A stretch of DNA of 64,000 nt from Pedobacter gandavensis (GCF_014172405.1 NZ_WNXC01000003.1:372001-436000), one strand, 5' to 3'. Shown: positions 44,028 through 51,937, numbered from the stretch's first letter. Notes: generated by a model not told the origin, from the letters alone. Numbers and translations are program-made.

Positions 44028-45032
44028 CTATTTTTTTGTCACCGGAGCAGCTGTTGCTGGAGTCAATGTTGCAGCAGGAACTGATTTAGGTTTTTTGATA
44101 TCTACCAATTCTACATCAAATACCAATGGAGCGAATGGGCTGATACCAGCACCACCTTGTTGCATTCCGGCTTCGCCATAAGCTAAAGCAGAAGGAATCA
44201 CCATGGTGATTTTTCCACCTTTACCGATCAACTGTAAACCTTCGTCAAATCCTGGAATTGCTCTTCCTAAAGTGATTGCACGTGGGCCATAAACAGCCAT
44301 TGGGTTATGTTTACCTGCTTCTTTAGCGATTTTAGCATCACTAGTATCGAAGATATTGTCTTTACCGTCTGCTTTTTTAGTCGTTAATTTACCAGTATAG
44401 TTTACCATCATGGTATCTCCTAAAACAGGTTTTTCGTTGTTACCTGGTTTAACGATTACATATTGTAATCCTGAAGCAGTAGTAGTTGTTTTAAGGTTGT
44501 TATCAGCAATATATTTTTTGATTTTACCAGCTTCCGCATTTTTCATTCTATCGATGCTTGCTTTGTAATCTTTTTCAAAAAAATCTCTTGCTTTTTTCTG
44601 GAAAGTTGAGTCTGCCTCACCTTTATCTTTTTGCAATACTTTTTCAACTTTAATTGTAAATACCAGGTATTTATCTTTTTGACCAGCTGGTTTTGGCTGA
44701 CCAGAATATTTAGCTACGGTATCTAAGTCTAATTTGAAAGTTGCACTATCGCCTTCTCCAAACAAGGTCAACACATCATTCATATCACCTGCGAATACTT
44801 TTTTCTGAACAGGGAACACTTGTGGTGCTTCCATATCCCAGGTATTCATGGTTACCGAATCTTTTTCAGTTTTTTGAATAAAGTTCAATTTTACAATATC
44901 ACCTTCTTTAATCTTATCTTTTCCACCATCTTTATGAATGGTGTACATTAGGCCACCCGGACCTTTTTTGTATTGGTTACAAGCAGCTAATCCAAGTGTT
45001 GCTGCGAAAAGAATTACGATACCTTTCTTCAT
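44028..45032 (-). CDS. FKBP-type peptidyl-prolyl isomerase lipoprotein with two FKBP-like domains
   Basis: Envelope foldase of 334 aa. Lipoprotein signal MKKGIVILFAATLGLAAC, so it is membrane-anchored outside the cytoplasm. A first, divergent FKBP-like domain (about 25-125, KIKEGDIVKLNFIQK to KYLVFTIKVEKVL) lacks the usual aromatic active-site residues. A helical linker (SIDRMKNAEAGKIKKYIADNN) leads to a canonical FKBP_C domain (about 185-315) with TASGLQYVIVKPG, GDTMMVNYTGKL, AIPGFDEGLQLIGKGGKITMVIP and FDVELVDI. A Pro/Ala/Thr-rich tail ends it. Substrates are unknown. It precedes the tatD-ansA unit but is separated by a terminator. Confidence 0.9.
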   Translation of the reverse strand: MKKGIVILFAATLGLAACNQYKKGPGGLMYTIHKDGGKDKIKEGDIVKLNFIQKTEKDSVTMNTWDMEAPQVFPVQKKVFAGDMNDVLTLFGEGDSATFKLDLDTVAKYSGQPKPAGQKDKYLVFTIKVEKVLQKDKGEADSTFQKKARDFFEKDYKASIDRMKNAEAGKIKKYIADNNLKTTTTASGLQYVIVKPGNNEKPVLGDTMMVNYTGKLTTKKADGKDNIFDTSDAKIAKEAGKHNPMAVYGPRAITLGRAIPGFDEGLQLIGKGGKITMVIPSALAYGEAGMQQGGAGISPFAPLVFDVELVDIKKPKSVPAATLTPATAAPVTKK

Positions 45033-45137
45033 GTGGTTTATTAAGTTTTATTTTTTATTTAATCTTTTTATTTTATTCCTAGGCCGGAAGGTCACCCTTC
45101 TTTTGTCCTACACCTCGATCAGCAATAGCCTCTTTTT

Positions 45138-46148
45138 TTACTGTATCAACTGCGTTTTATAGTCTGGTAATAACGCTTTAAAAGCGGTTACGGTATCTGC
45201 AAGGTTTTCATCTGAGAAGCCTCCTGCCGCATTTCTATGTCCGCCACCGTTGAAATATTTCTTACAAATTTCATTTGCAGGGAAATCACCGGTGGAGCGC
45301 AAAGATAATTTAACTTTATCAGTTCTTTCAATAATAAATGCAGCTAATTTTATCCCATTTACGGAGAGTGCATAGTTCACAATTCCTTCTGTATCACCCG
45401 TCTGAATATTGAAAGATTTCAACTCTTCACTCGTTACCGTAATGATTGCGGTATGGTATTCAGGAAGGATTTCCAACTTGTTACTCAGGCAATGACCAAG
45501 GAAACGCAGGCGGTTTTCCGTTGCATTGTCATACACCAACTGGTGGATCTTCCAATGCTCTGCACCCAAATCAATCAGGTCAGCCCCAATACGGTACACC
45601 GTAGAATTGGCAGAAGGAAAGCGAAAAGAACCAGAATCAGTCATGATTCCTGTATATAAACAGGTCGCAATGTCTTTATTCATGAATTCACCGTCTTCCA
45701 GTTCATTCACAATAAAATCATAAACCAGTTGTGCTGCTGCACAGGCATTGATACTCCAATGGCGGTAATCATCAAAATCTTCCGGATCCAAATGGTGGTC
45801 GATCATCAGTTTTAAAGCACTTGATGCCCTTACCAATTCCCCAAGTTCATTGATCCTGCTCAGACTGTTAAAGTCCAGGCAAAAGATCATCGCTGCATCT
45901 GCTACTAATTGCGCAGATTTCTCCTGTTGTTCCGTGTAAATAATTACCTCAGAATTGTTTGGAAGCCAATGTAAAAAGTAGGGATAATCCGTAGGAGTGA
46001 TCACAGTAACGTGATGTCCTTTCTGGATCAGATAAGCGTACAAGCCTAAAGATGAACCCATCGCATCGCCATCAGGCTTATGGTGGGTCGTAATTACAAT
46101 TTTTTGCGGCGTTGCCAGCAATGATTTTAATTCAGGAACAGATAGCAT
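45138..46148 (-). CDS. nrnA: DHH family phosphoesterase (NrnA-like oligoribonuclease/pAp phosphatase)
   Basis: Mn-dependent phosphoesterase that degrades nano-RNA and 3'-phosphoadenosine-5'-phosphate in characterised relatives. The 336-aa protein shows DHH motifs ITTHHKPDGDAMGSSLGLY (I), IFCLDFNSLSRI (II), LMIDHHLDPEDF (III, the DHH itself) and TGIMTDSGSFRF (IV), then a DHHA1 domain ending FNGGGHRNAAGG. A GTG three codons upstream is possible, but a TAGCTTTG -7 element at 46160-46167 places the start of transcription at about 46155, favouring the ATG at 46148. It is upstream of the FKBP gene by 105 bp and may be cotranscribed. Confidence 0.92.
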   Translation of the reverse strand: MLSVPELKSLLATPQKIVITTHHKPDGDAMGSSLGLYAYLIQKGHHVTVITPTDYPYFLHWLPNNSEVIIYTEQQEKSAQLVADAAMIFCLDFNSLSRINELGELVRASSALKLMIDHHLDPEDFDDYRHWSINACAAAQLVYDFIVNELEDGEFMNKDIATCLYTGIMTDSGSFRFPSANSTVYRIGADLIDLGAEHWKIHQLVYDNATENRLRFLGHCLSNKLEILPEYHTAIITVTSEELKSFNIQTGDTEGIVNYALSVNGIKLAAFIIERTDKVKLSLRSTGDFPANEICKKYFNGGGHRNAAGGFSDENLADTVTAFKALLPDYKTQLIQ

Positions 46149-46159
46149 AATTTTCACTG

Positions 46160-46167
46160 CAAAGCTA
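46160..46167 (-). promoter_or_regulatory. -7 element of the nrnA-like gene
   Basis: Minus-strand TAGCTTTG fits TAnnTTTG, 11 nt before the chosen ATG, giving a very short leader. No -33 TTTG found. Confidence 0.4.
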
Positions 46168-46229
46168 GTGATTAAATGATTAATTGGAGCCTATTATATT
46201 TGATGCTATAATATTAACAGTATAAAACG

Positions 46230-46237
46230 TAATTTTG
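46230..46237 (+). promoter_or_regulatory. -7 element of ndk
   Basis: TAATTTTG fits TAnnTTTG; predicted start near 46242, leader about 14 nt. A TTTG at 46199-46202 is too far away (27 nt) to be a normal -33. Confidence 0.45.
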
Positions 46238-46255
46238 CAAAAAAATTGAAATAAG

Positions 46256-46675
46256 ATGACTACAAACAGAACATTTACCATGATTAAGCCTGATGCTGTT
46301 GCAAACGGACATATCGGCGCAATCATCAACGACATTACTGCAGCAGGTTTCAAAATCATTGCATTAAAATATACTAAATTGACAGAAGAAACTGCTGGTC
46401 AGTTCTATGCTGTTCACGCTGCACGTCCTTTCTACAAGGATTTAGTGTCTTTCATGTCTTCAGGTCCTATCGTTGCGATGATCTTAGAAAAAGACAATGC
46501 AATTGAAGATTTCAGAACTTTAATCGGTGCTACTAACCCAGCTGATGCAGCTGAAGGTACTATCCGTAACAAATACGCAGTATCTATTGATGCAAATGCT
46601 GTTCACGGTTCTGACTCAGACGAAAATGCACAAATCGAAGGAGATTTCTTCTTTACTGCTGCTGAACGCTTCTAG
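46256..46675 (+). CDS. ndk: Nucleoside diphosphate kinase
   Basis: Transfers the gamma phosphate from ATP to nucleoside diphosphates through a phospho-histidine, balancing (d)NTP pools. The 139-aa length is standard. [20 protein letters not shown] opens the fold with the conserved Lys, and the active-site His lies in [17 protein letters not shown]. It is a single gene with its own promoter and terminator, divergent from nrnA. Confidence 0.98.
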   Translation: MTTNRTFTMIKPDAVANGHIGAIINDITAAGFKIIALKYTKLTEETAGQFYAVHAARPFYKDLVSFMSSGPIVAMILEKDNAIEDFRTLIGATNPADAAEGTIRNKYAVSIDANAVHGSDSDENAQIEGDFFFTAAERF

Positions 46676-46750
46676 TCTTCCCTAAGCGGAAAACATATTT
46701 CGGTCATTTTGTAAGGCAGCGTCTAGCTGAACCAAGACAACAGACCTTTA

Positions 46751-46786
46751 AAAATAAGCATCCTTAACCGGGTGCTTATTTTTTTT
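46751..46786 (+). terminator. Terminator after ndk
   Basis: AAAATAAGCA / TGCTTATTTT stem (plus CC/GG) followed by eight or more T. It lies 75 bases after the stop codon. Confidence 0.85.
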
Positions 46787-47153
46787 ATACCCGATTTTTT
46801 CCAAGTCATTCATCTATCGCCTTAAACAGGATTATTTAGGAATAAAGCACCCGGTATGATTCGCCTATTGGTCGGAATGACTGCATAGTTTCCTGAGAGT
46901 TGACTTGGAGTTCAGTTACAGTCTATTTAATGTTTTATCACATGAACTCCTGCTGGACTCTTGCTGAACTCCTGAGTTACCCCTATCAAACCTGCACCAC
47001 TTCCCGACCACAACCCGGACAATTCCTATTGCCTTCACGCTTGATCAGAAAAAAATCAGCTGAAAAATTTAAGGATACTTTGTACCTTTCGGCGGCAAAC
47101 AAACCACAGGGCCTTGCATAAGAATACGAGGTCATTTATAAATTATAGAATTG
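46787..47153. other. Intergenic region with short inverted and tandem repeats
   Basis: About 370 bases. The frame within it (46900-47121) has protein-unlike composition and is not called. It contains three tandem 11-mers at 46942-46974 (ATGAACTCCTG, CTGGACTCTTG, CTGAACTCCTG) and an inverted GGAGTTCA at 46907-46914. TACTTTG at 47076-47082 may be a variant -7 element for the next gene. Confidence 0.5.
46942..46974. repeat. Three tandem 11-bp repeats
   Basis: ATGAACTCCTG, CTGGACTCTTG and CTGAACTCCTG follow each other without gaps. GGAGTTCA at 46907-46914 is the reverse complement of their core, so a hairpin with a 28-nt loop is possible. Confidence 0.6.
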
Positions 47154-47891
47154 ATGAAAAAAATTTTTATCACCTTATTACTTCCATGTTGCAGCTTAGT
47201 TGCGGTCGCACAGACAGGAAAAAAGGCGAGTCCCGTTAAAAAGGCAACGGTGACAAAAACACAGGCATCTGGCCCGGCAAAACCTGTTTTCAAAAACAAC
47301 CTGGATTCTGCCAGTTATGCTTTAGGCAGTAATATGGCGGGAAGCATGAAAAAAGACGGGCTGACTTCCTTAAACTATGATCTCATGATCAGAGGAATGA
47401 AGGATGCACTCGAAGGAAAAACATTACTAATTAGCAAAGAAGAGTCACAAACCCCAATCAGCAACTTATTTAATGCGCTGAGCAAAAAGAAATTTTTACC
47501 TATGATCAACGAAGGAAAAGCATTTTTAGAAAACAACAAAAATCAACCAGGCGTACATGTTACCCCTAGTGGATTGCAATACATCGTGCTACAAGAAGGA
47601 ACTGGTATCAAGCCAAAGGCTACAGATACCGTATTGGCACATTACAAAGGAACTTTGTTAAACGGAAAACAGTTTGACAGTTCTTATGACAGAAATGAGC
47701 CGCTTTCATTGCCTTTAAACAGAGTGATTCAAGGATGGACAGAAGGCATCCAATTGATGTCTACAGGTTCAAAATACAGATTTTTCATCCCTTACCAACT
47801 GGCTTATGGCGAACGTGGTGCAGGTGCAGATATCCCACCATACAGCACTTTAATTTTCGAAGTTGAACTTTTGAAAGTAAACGGTAAATAA
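47154..47891 (+). CDS. FKBP-type peptidyl-prolyl isomerase, exported
   Basis: Periplasmic foldase of 245 aa. The ATG at 47154 follows a TTG in frame; the ATG is used. Signal peptide MKKIFITLLLPCCSLVAVAQ, cut after VAQ or processed as a lipoprotein is less likely because the Cys residues are central. A basic Lys/Thr linker precedes an FKBP_N dimerisation domain (about 50-125, LDSASYALGSNMAGSMKKDGL), then FKBP_C (135-242) with TPSGLQYIVLQEGTG, VLAHYKGTLLNGKQFDSSYDR, VIQGWTEGIQLMSTGSKYRFFIP and LAYGERGAGADIPPYSTLIFEVELL, the complete active site. The layout is that of FkpA/Mip proteins. Likely a monocistronic gene or linked to the small lipoprotein after it. Confidence 0.93.
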   Translation: MKKIFITLLLPCCSLVAVAQTGKKASPVKKATVTKTQASGPAKPVFKNNLDSASYALGSNMAGSMKKDGLTSLNYDLMIRGMKDALEGKTLLISKEESQTPISNLFNALSKKKFLPMINEGKAFLENNKNQPGVHVTPSGLQYIVLQEGTGIKPKATDTVLAHYKGTLLNGKQFDSSYDRNEPLSLPLNRVIQGWTEGIQLMSTGSKYRFFIPYQLAYGERGAGADIPPYSTLIFEVELLKVNGK

Positions 47892-47944
47892 ACTATACAA
47901 AAACCATTGGGAAATAGCTTTGTTGTTAGGGTAAACACATCCTT

Positions 47945-48124
47945 ATGAACGCAAAAAGATATTTCCCACTGGCGCTTGTTGCGCTCCTGTCCAGCACGCT
48001 CATGAGCTGCGAACTAATCACAGGCATATTCAAAGCTGGCGTATGGACCGGCATTATCGCTATTGTAGTGGTGCTTGCATTGGTCATCTGGCTGGTTAGC
48101 CGGATTTTTGGTGGCAGAGATTAG
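47945..48124 (+). CDS. Small lipoprotein with one membrane segment (59 aa)
   Basis: Reads MNAKRYFPLALVALLSSTLM then SC, a lipoprotein signal with Cys22, a short hinge ELITGIFKAGVWTG, one membrane segment (about residues 37-52, IIAIVVVLALVIWLV) and the basic end SRIFGGRD. Short proteins of this form (Cys, then GIFKAG, then a single helix) are common in Bacteroidota and are often given misleading names. Function is unknown. It begins 53 bases after the FKBP gene and ends 3 bases before the DUF721 stop on the opposite strand. Confidence 0.8.
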   Translation: MNAKRYFPLALVALLSSTLMSCELITGIFKAGVWTGIIAIVVVLALVIWLVSRIFGGRD

Positions 48125-48127
48125 CCC

Positions 48128-48418
48128 CTATAGAAAGACTATTTCTGTGATGACTTCGGAACCGGCACGTTCATTTAATTTATCAATGATTCCGGTTCTG
48201 ACCATCATCAATTCATTTTTAATCACCGAAGACTCTATTCTCACAAAAAGTTTCTTTTGAAAAATATAGATCTGCGTGGTTCGGTTGCCTATAGCTACCC
48301 CCATCAGCTCCGGCCATAAGGCAATGATGGTCGTCTCATCGAACTTCCCTTTCAGCTTATAGACATTAAGCAATTTGCCAATCCCTTCTTTTAAGGTGAT
48401 GTCATTAGGTTTACGCAT
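48128..48418 (-). CDS. DUF721 (DciA-like) protein
   Basis: Small protein of 96 aa, one DUF721 domain: ITLKEGIGKLLNVYKLKGKFDETTIIALWPELMGVAIGNRTTQIYI, with the family's W-P-x-x-x-G core, and LFVRIESSVIKNELMMVRTGIIDKLN. In other bacteria DciA of this family works with the replicative helicase DnaB. The gene overlaps the end of recF by 8 bases in another frame, so they are translationally linked; a replication or repair role fits that neighbourhood. Confidence 0.9.
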   Translation of the reverse strand: MRKPNDITLKEGIGKLLNVYKLKGKFDETTIIALWPELMGVAIGNRTTQIYIFQKKLFVRIESSVIKNELMMVRTGIIDKLNERAGSEVITEIVFL

Positions 48419-49514
48419 TTTCTACTGCTCCGTTGTTTACTTCGAACAAAGTGACTGCCACATCGATCTTATTGAATACTGCCAACACCCGTTCTTTACC
48501 GGTATCTGTAATAAATATCTGCCCGAAATCATGATGTGATACCATTTCCATCAGTTTGTGCATCCTACTGTCGTCCAATTTATCAAAAATATCATCCAGC
48601 AACAGCAAAGGCTTAAAACCTTTAAACTTCTGAAGATAAGCATATTGAGCCAGTTTTAACGCAATTAAAAAAGATTTTTGTTGCCCCTGCGAGCCAAACT
48701 TCTTTAAAGGCATTCCGGTGATGCTGAAGATCAGGTCGTCTTTATGAATTCCGGTAGTAGTTCGTTCCAGAATTTTATCCTTTTCTATAGACTGGCTTAA
48801 TAGTTTCAGAAAAGGAGTCTCTTTCAATTGACTTAAGTAAGTCAGACTCACCTCCTCTTTATCATCCGTCAGATACTGATAATATTTGTTAAACAAAGGA
48901 ATAAAATCGGCCATAAACTCCTCGCGTTTTGCGAAAATCTTATCACCGGATTGTACCAGTTGCTCATTGTAAATTTCCAATAAGGTAGGGTCATAACTTC
49001 TGGTCAGCGCTAACTGTTTCAGTAACGCATTCCGATTCAGCATGTGTTTATTATACAGCATCAGCTCATCCAGATATTGTGCATCCGTTTGGGAAATCAC
49101 ATTGTCCATGAACCGTCTGCGCTCCTCGCTACCCTCCATAATAATGGTAGTATCATAAGGAGAAATCATCACCAATGGAAATAAACCAATGTGATTAGCC
49201 AGTTTATCGTATTCCTTTTTATTGCGCTTGAATTGTTTCTTTTGATTTCTTTTTACACCACAGGTGATCTTCTCATTCTTCTGCTCGCGTTCAAAGTCCC
49301 CCTGGATCAAAAATAAATCTTCAGCTGTTTTAATCTGCTGACTGTCGATTGGATTGAAATATCCTTTACATAAACAGAGGTAATGAATTGCATCTAATAA
49401 ATTGGTCTTTCCTGCACCATTATTCCCTACAAAAGCATTTACAGTTTTGGAAAAACTAAGACTTGCGTCAGAATAATTTTTAAAGTTGAGGAGTGTAATA
49501 TTTTTTAACCACAT
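48411..49514 (-). CDS. recF: DNA replication/repair protein RecF
   Basis: SMC-like ATPase that loads RecA at gaps through RecFOR. The 367-aa protein starts at the ATG at 49514 (MWLKNITLLNFKNYSD); five extra upstream codons are possible but unlike the family. Walker A is VGNNGAGKTNLLDAIHYL, the signature region lies in KKFGSQGQQKSFLIALKLAQ and Walker B in PLLLLDDIFDKLDDSR. It overlaps DUF721 by 8 bases. A TTTG-N21-TAACTTTG promoter lies just upstream. Confidence 0.96.
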   Translation of the reverse strand: MWLKNITLLNFKNYSDASLSFSKTVNAFVGNNGAGKTNLLDAIHYLCLCKGYFNPIDSQQIKTAEDLFLIQGDFEREQKNEKITCGVKRNQKKQFKRNKKEYDKLANHIGLFPLVMISPYDTTIIMEGSEERRRFMDNVISQTDAQYLDELMLYNKHMLNRNALLKQLALTRSYDPTLLEIYNEQLVQSGDKIFAKREEFMADFIPLFNKYYQYLTDDKEEVSLTYLSQLKETPFLKLLSQSIEKDKILERTTTGIHKDDLIFSITGMPLKKFGSQGQQKSFLIALKLAQYAYLQKFKGFKPLLLLDDIFDKLDDSRMHKLMEMVSHHDFGQIFITDTGKERVLAVFNKIDVAVTLFEVNNGAVENA

Positions 49515-49526
49515 AGTTGTATGGAG

Positions 49527-49559
49527 CAAAGTTACCGTTTAGCTTTGTTATATAGCAAA
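49527..49559 (-). promoter_or_regulatory. Promoter of recF
   Basis: Minus-strand TTTG (49559-49556), 21 nt, TAACTTTG (49534-49527). The start is predicted near 49522, giving a leader of about 8 nt. Both elements lie in two direct copies of AGCAAAGTnACCG (49526-49538 and 49555-49567, plus strand). Confidence 0.55.
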
Positions 49560-49706
49560 GTGACCGTATCATTTATTTCTCCTTTTAATTTCCGCTTAAA
49601 TTCCACAGTCAAGGCAGGTTTTAGCGCCTATGCAGTAGATTATTAACCATCAGGTAGTTCGGTTTAACCATTTAAGCAACAAAGTTTAAGAAATACGTCG
49701 AAAGGG

Positions 49707-49737
49707 GTTGATACTTTCCCATAAAAATGTATTTTTG
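49707..49737 (+). promoter_or_regulatory. Promoter of the TPR-protein gene
   Basis: GTTG (49707-49710), 19 nt, TATTTTTG (49730-49737). The -7 element is perfect and the -33 element has three of four bases. Start predicted near 49742, leader about 20 nt. Confidence 0.7.
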
Positions 49738-49761
49738 CAATCCTTAATTTTTTTAAATAAA

Positions 49762-50430
49762 ATGTCTACAACAGAAAAAGAAATGAGTCACCCAGTAAGA
49801 AAGGGTTCCTTTTTAGAAGAAAATTCAAAAAGCCTTTTGTTCATTGCAGGCGCTGTAGTGCTATTAATTGGAATCTACTTTTGGTATCAAAATGTATATC
49901 TAAAAGACAGAGCACAGGAAGCATCGGCTAAAATGTACAAAGCAGAGCAGTTTCTTGGTGTAGATTCTCTTGCCAATAAAGCAATCAATGGCGATGGTGG
50001 TTACCCAGGTTTAGAAAAAATTGCGGAAGAGTATGACAACACCAAATCGGCAAACTTAGCGAACCTTTATTTAGGTGGTATCTATTTGCGTAAAGGTGAG
50101 TACAAAAAAGCAACTGAAGCTTTGGGTAAATATTCAGAAACTGGTAGCCCGGTAGCAGATCCATTGGCTTTAGGTTTATTAGGTGATGCTTATAGCGAGT
50201 TGAAAGACTTCAAACAAGCGGCTACTTATTACAAAAAAGCAGCTGATAAAGCAAGCAACAAATTCACTTCTCCAATGTTCCTTAAAAAACTAGGATTAGT
50301 TTATGAGCACCTGAAAGATTTCAAATCTGCGGAAGATGCTTATACTAAAATCAAAACTCAATATCCGGAAAGCCAGGAAGCAGCAATGATCGATGAATAT
50401 ATCGCTCGTGCTACCGTTCAGGTGAAGTAG
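49762..50430 (+). CDS. Tetratricopeptide-repeat membrane protein (YfgM-like)
   Basis: 222-aa protein with an N-terminal cytosolic tail (MSTTEKEMSHPVRKGSFLEENS), one membrane segment (about 26-43, LLFIAGAVVLLIGIYFWY) and a periplasmic TPR domain: SANLANLYLGGIYLRKGEYKKATEALGKY, DPLALGLLGDAYSELKDFKQAATYYKKA and PMFLKKLGLVYEHLKDFKSAEDAYTKI. The ATG at 49762 lies 20 bases after a predicted start site, while the earlier in-frame start would precede it. Such proteins hold chaperone or complex partners; the partner here is unknown. A terminator separates it from ribH. Confidence 0.9.
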   Translation: MSTTEKEMSHPVRKGSFLEENSKSLLFIAGAVVLLIGIYFWYQNVYLKDRAQEASAKMYKAEQFLGVDSLANKAINGDGGYPGLEKIAEEYDNTKSANLANLYLGGIYLRKGEYKKATEALGKYSETGSPVADPLALGLLGDAYSELKDFKQAATYYKKAADKASNKFTSPMFLKKLGLVYEHLKDFKSAEDAYTKIKTQYPESQEAAMIDEYIARATVQVK

Positions 50431-50450
50431 GATGAAAAAAATATTATGAC

Positions 50451-50481
50451 AAAGGTTAGCCATTACGGCTAGCCTTTTTTT
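50451..50481 (+). terminator. Terminator between the TPR gene and ribH
   Basis: AAAGGTTAGCC / GGCTAGCCTTT stem with one G-T pair, loop ATTAC, run of seven T. Confidence 0.85.
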
Positions 50482-50493
50482 GTACCCTTTCCT

Positions 50494-50501
50494 TATATTT
50501 G
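50494..50501 (+). promoter_or_regulatory. -7 element of ribH
   Basis: TATATTTG, full TAnnTTTG match, ending 4 nt before the ribH ATG. The upstream DNA is the terminator of the previous gene and gives no -33 element at 19-21 nt. A leaderless transcript is suggested. Confidence 0.45.
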
Positions 50502-50505
50502 CAGT

Positions 50506-50997
50506 ATGGCAACACAACTTAAAAACCTATCTGACTTTTCACATACTACTGTTCCTAATGGAGCTACGTTTAAAATCGCAATTGCTGTTGCGGAGTGGAA
50601 TGCAGAAATCACGGGCAGCCTGTATAATGGCGCTTTAAAAACCTTATTAGACCATGGCGTTGCAGCGGAGAACATTCTTTCTATTGCAGTTCCAGGTAGT
50701 TTTGAGCTGACTTCAGCTGCTGATATCCTGTTAAAAAAACATACTGATCTAGATGCAGTAATTTGCTTAGGTTGTGTGATCCAGGGCGACACGAAACATT
50801 TCGACTTCATCTGTGATGCAGTAGCACATGGTGTAACTCAGGTAAGCGTAAAATACAGTAAGCCGGTTATTTTTGGCGTATTGACTACCAATGATTTACA
50901 ACAGGCAATTGATCGTGCTGGTGGTAAACATGGCAACAAAGGCGATGAGGCTGCAATTACAGCCCTAAAAATGGCTGAACTGGCAGCTACTGCTTAA
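50506..50997 (+). CDS. ribH: 6,7-dimethyl-8-ribityllumazine synthase
   Basis: Penultimate enzyme of riboflavin synthesis, joining 5-amino-6-ribitylaminouracil with 3,4-dihydroxybutanone phosphate. The 163-aa protein shows FKIAIAVAEWNAEITGSLYNGAL (substrate-binding Trp/Asn region), VPGSFELTSAADIL, and AVICLGCVIQGDTKHFDFICDAV with the active-site His. FGVLTTNDLQQAIDRAGGKHGNKGDEAA closes the fold. No FMN riboswitch is visible; the gap to the upstream terminator is only 24 bases. Other rib genes are not in the window. Confidence 0.97.
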   Translation: MATQLKNLSDFSHTTVPNGATFKIAIAVAEWNAEITGSLYNGALKTLLDHGVAAENILSIAVPGSFELTSAADILLKKHTDLDAVICLGCVIQGDTKHFDFICDAVAHGVTQVSVKYSKPVIFGVLTTNDLQQAIDRAGGKHGNKGDEAAITALKMAELAATA

Positions 50998-51003
50998 CAA
51001 AGC

Positions 51004-51035
51004 TTTGTTTCTTCGTATTAAAATCGGTAATTTAG
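51004..51035 (+). promoter_or_regulatory. Promoter of the small lipoprotein/ytxJ unit
   Basis: TTTG (51004-51007), 20 nt, TAATTTAG (51028-51035), one mismatch in the -7 element. Start predicted near 51040, 24 bases before the small gene. Confidence 0.45.
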
Positions 51036-51063
51036 TTGAAGAAAATTTTTAAATCCTTTGAAA

Positions 51064-51177
51064 ATGAAAAAATTAGTGCTCTTATTGCTTTGTGTAGGTT
51101 GTACGATTATGCTATTGCAGTCCTGCGCAAACAAACTTTGTCCGGCTTATGGCTCTTATCCCCAGAAAAGAAGATAA
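51064..51177 (+). CDS. Very small lipoprotein (37 aa)
   Basis: MKKLVLLLLCVGCTIMLLQS then CANKLCPAYGSYPQKRR. A lipoprotein signal with Cys21 leads to a 17-residue basic tail with a second Cys. Short lipoproteins ending in a CPAY-type motif recur in Bacteroidota to my recollection, but I know no function. It has a plausible promoter and lies 33 bases before ytxJ, possibly in one transcript. Confidence 0.65.
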   Translation: MKKLVLLLLCVGCTIMLLQSCANKLCPAYGSYPQKRR

Positions 51178-51210
51178 AGGCTAAATACAATATCTATTAA
51201 AAGAATCTCA

Positions 51211-51543
51211 ATGCAGTGGAAACAGATAACTGATCTGGTACAGATCAGTGAAATAAAAAATAATGAAGGCTACAGTTTAATTTTTAAACACAGTACCCGT
51301 TGTTCGGTGAGTAGTATGGCAAAGAGACGCTTTGAGTTGGATTGGGAAGCGATTCCTGAGACTACCAAACTCTATTTCCTGGACTTAGTGAGCTTTAGAG
51401 AGATTTCTGCAAATATTGCAGAAACCTTCCAGGTGCATCATGAATCTCCGCAGATCTTATTGATCAAAGACGGAGATTGCGTTCTTGATGCTTCCCATAG
51501 CGACATCTCCGCGGAGGAGGTTGCCGAAATGATTAATAATTAA
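51211..51543 (+). CDS. ytxJ: Monothiol bacilliredoxin YtxJ/BrxC-like
   Basis: Thioredoxin-fold protein of 110 aa (DUF2847). The single active Cys lies in FKHSTRCSVSSMAKRRFELDW, the YtxJ position of the TCPIS motif in Bacillus BrxC. VHHESPQILLIKDGDCVLDASHSDI supplies the cis-Pro loop. In Firmicutes these proteins remove bacillithiol from S-bacillithiolated proteins. YpdA and BshA elsewhere in the window support that role. Its 3' end overlaps that of the convergent osmC-like gene by 11 bases. Confidence 0.9.
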   Translation: MQWKQITDLVQISEIKNNEGYSLIFKHSTRCSVSSMAKRRFELDWEAIPETTKLYFLDLVSFREISANIAETFQVHHESPQILLIKDGDCVLDASHSDISAEEVAEMINN

Positions 51544-51937
51544 AAGATACCGTTTGCTTGATATCAGGATGTAAACTCATCGCCACCGGACAAGTATGTG
51601 CCGAGCGCTCAATGATCGTTTTATCCTTATCAGAATAACCATTTGCAGGGAATTGGAAATTGACTACAATTTCCGAAACCCTCCTTGGATTTTCGGCCAT
51701 GACCTTTGTGATCTCACAAGTAGTCCCATCAATGTTGAAGCCATGTGAGGCAGATGCAATACCTACAATCGTCAGCATACAATTTCCTAAAGAAGTAGCC
51801 AGCAAATCTGTCGGCGAAAATGCCTCTCCTTTTCCCTGATTGTCCACCGGTGCATCGGTTATAATTTCATTTCCCGAACGTAAATGAACAGAAGTTGTCC
51901 GTAAACCTCCGTTATAAGTTATTTTTGAAGTTACCAT
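51533..51937 (-). CDS. OsmC/Ohr family protein
   Basis: Thiol peroxidase-fold protein of 134 aa. Conserved parts are GEAFSPTDLLATSLGNCMLTIVGIAS (first reactive Cys in GNCML), and ERSAHTCPVAMSLHPDI (second Cys in HTCPV), the two-Cys pair of OsmC/Ohr hydroperoxide reductases. The helix RRVSEIVVNFQFPANGYSDK fits OsmC rather than Ohr. Reduction of organic hydroperoxides is likely. Its end overlaps ytxJ, another thiol-redox gene. Confidence 0.92.
   Translation of the reverse strand: MVTSKITYNGGLRTTSVHLRSGNEIITDAPVDNQGKGEAFSPTDLLATSLGNCMLTIVGIASASHGFNIDGTTCEITKVMAENPRRVSEIVVNFQFPANGYSDKDKTIIERSAHTCPVAMSLHPDIKQTVSFNY

Noticed and set aside
46900-47121. Frame of 73 codons
   Set aside because: Covers the tandem repeats and a probable promoter; sequence rich in Cys, Ser and Tyr with no family resemblance.
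50482-50505. FMN riboswitch before ribH
   Set aside because: Only 24 bases lie between the upstream terminator and the start codon, far too few.
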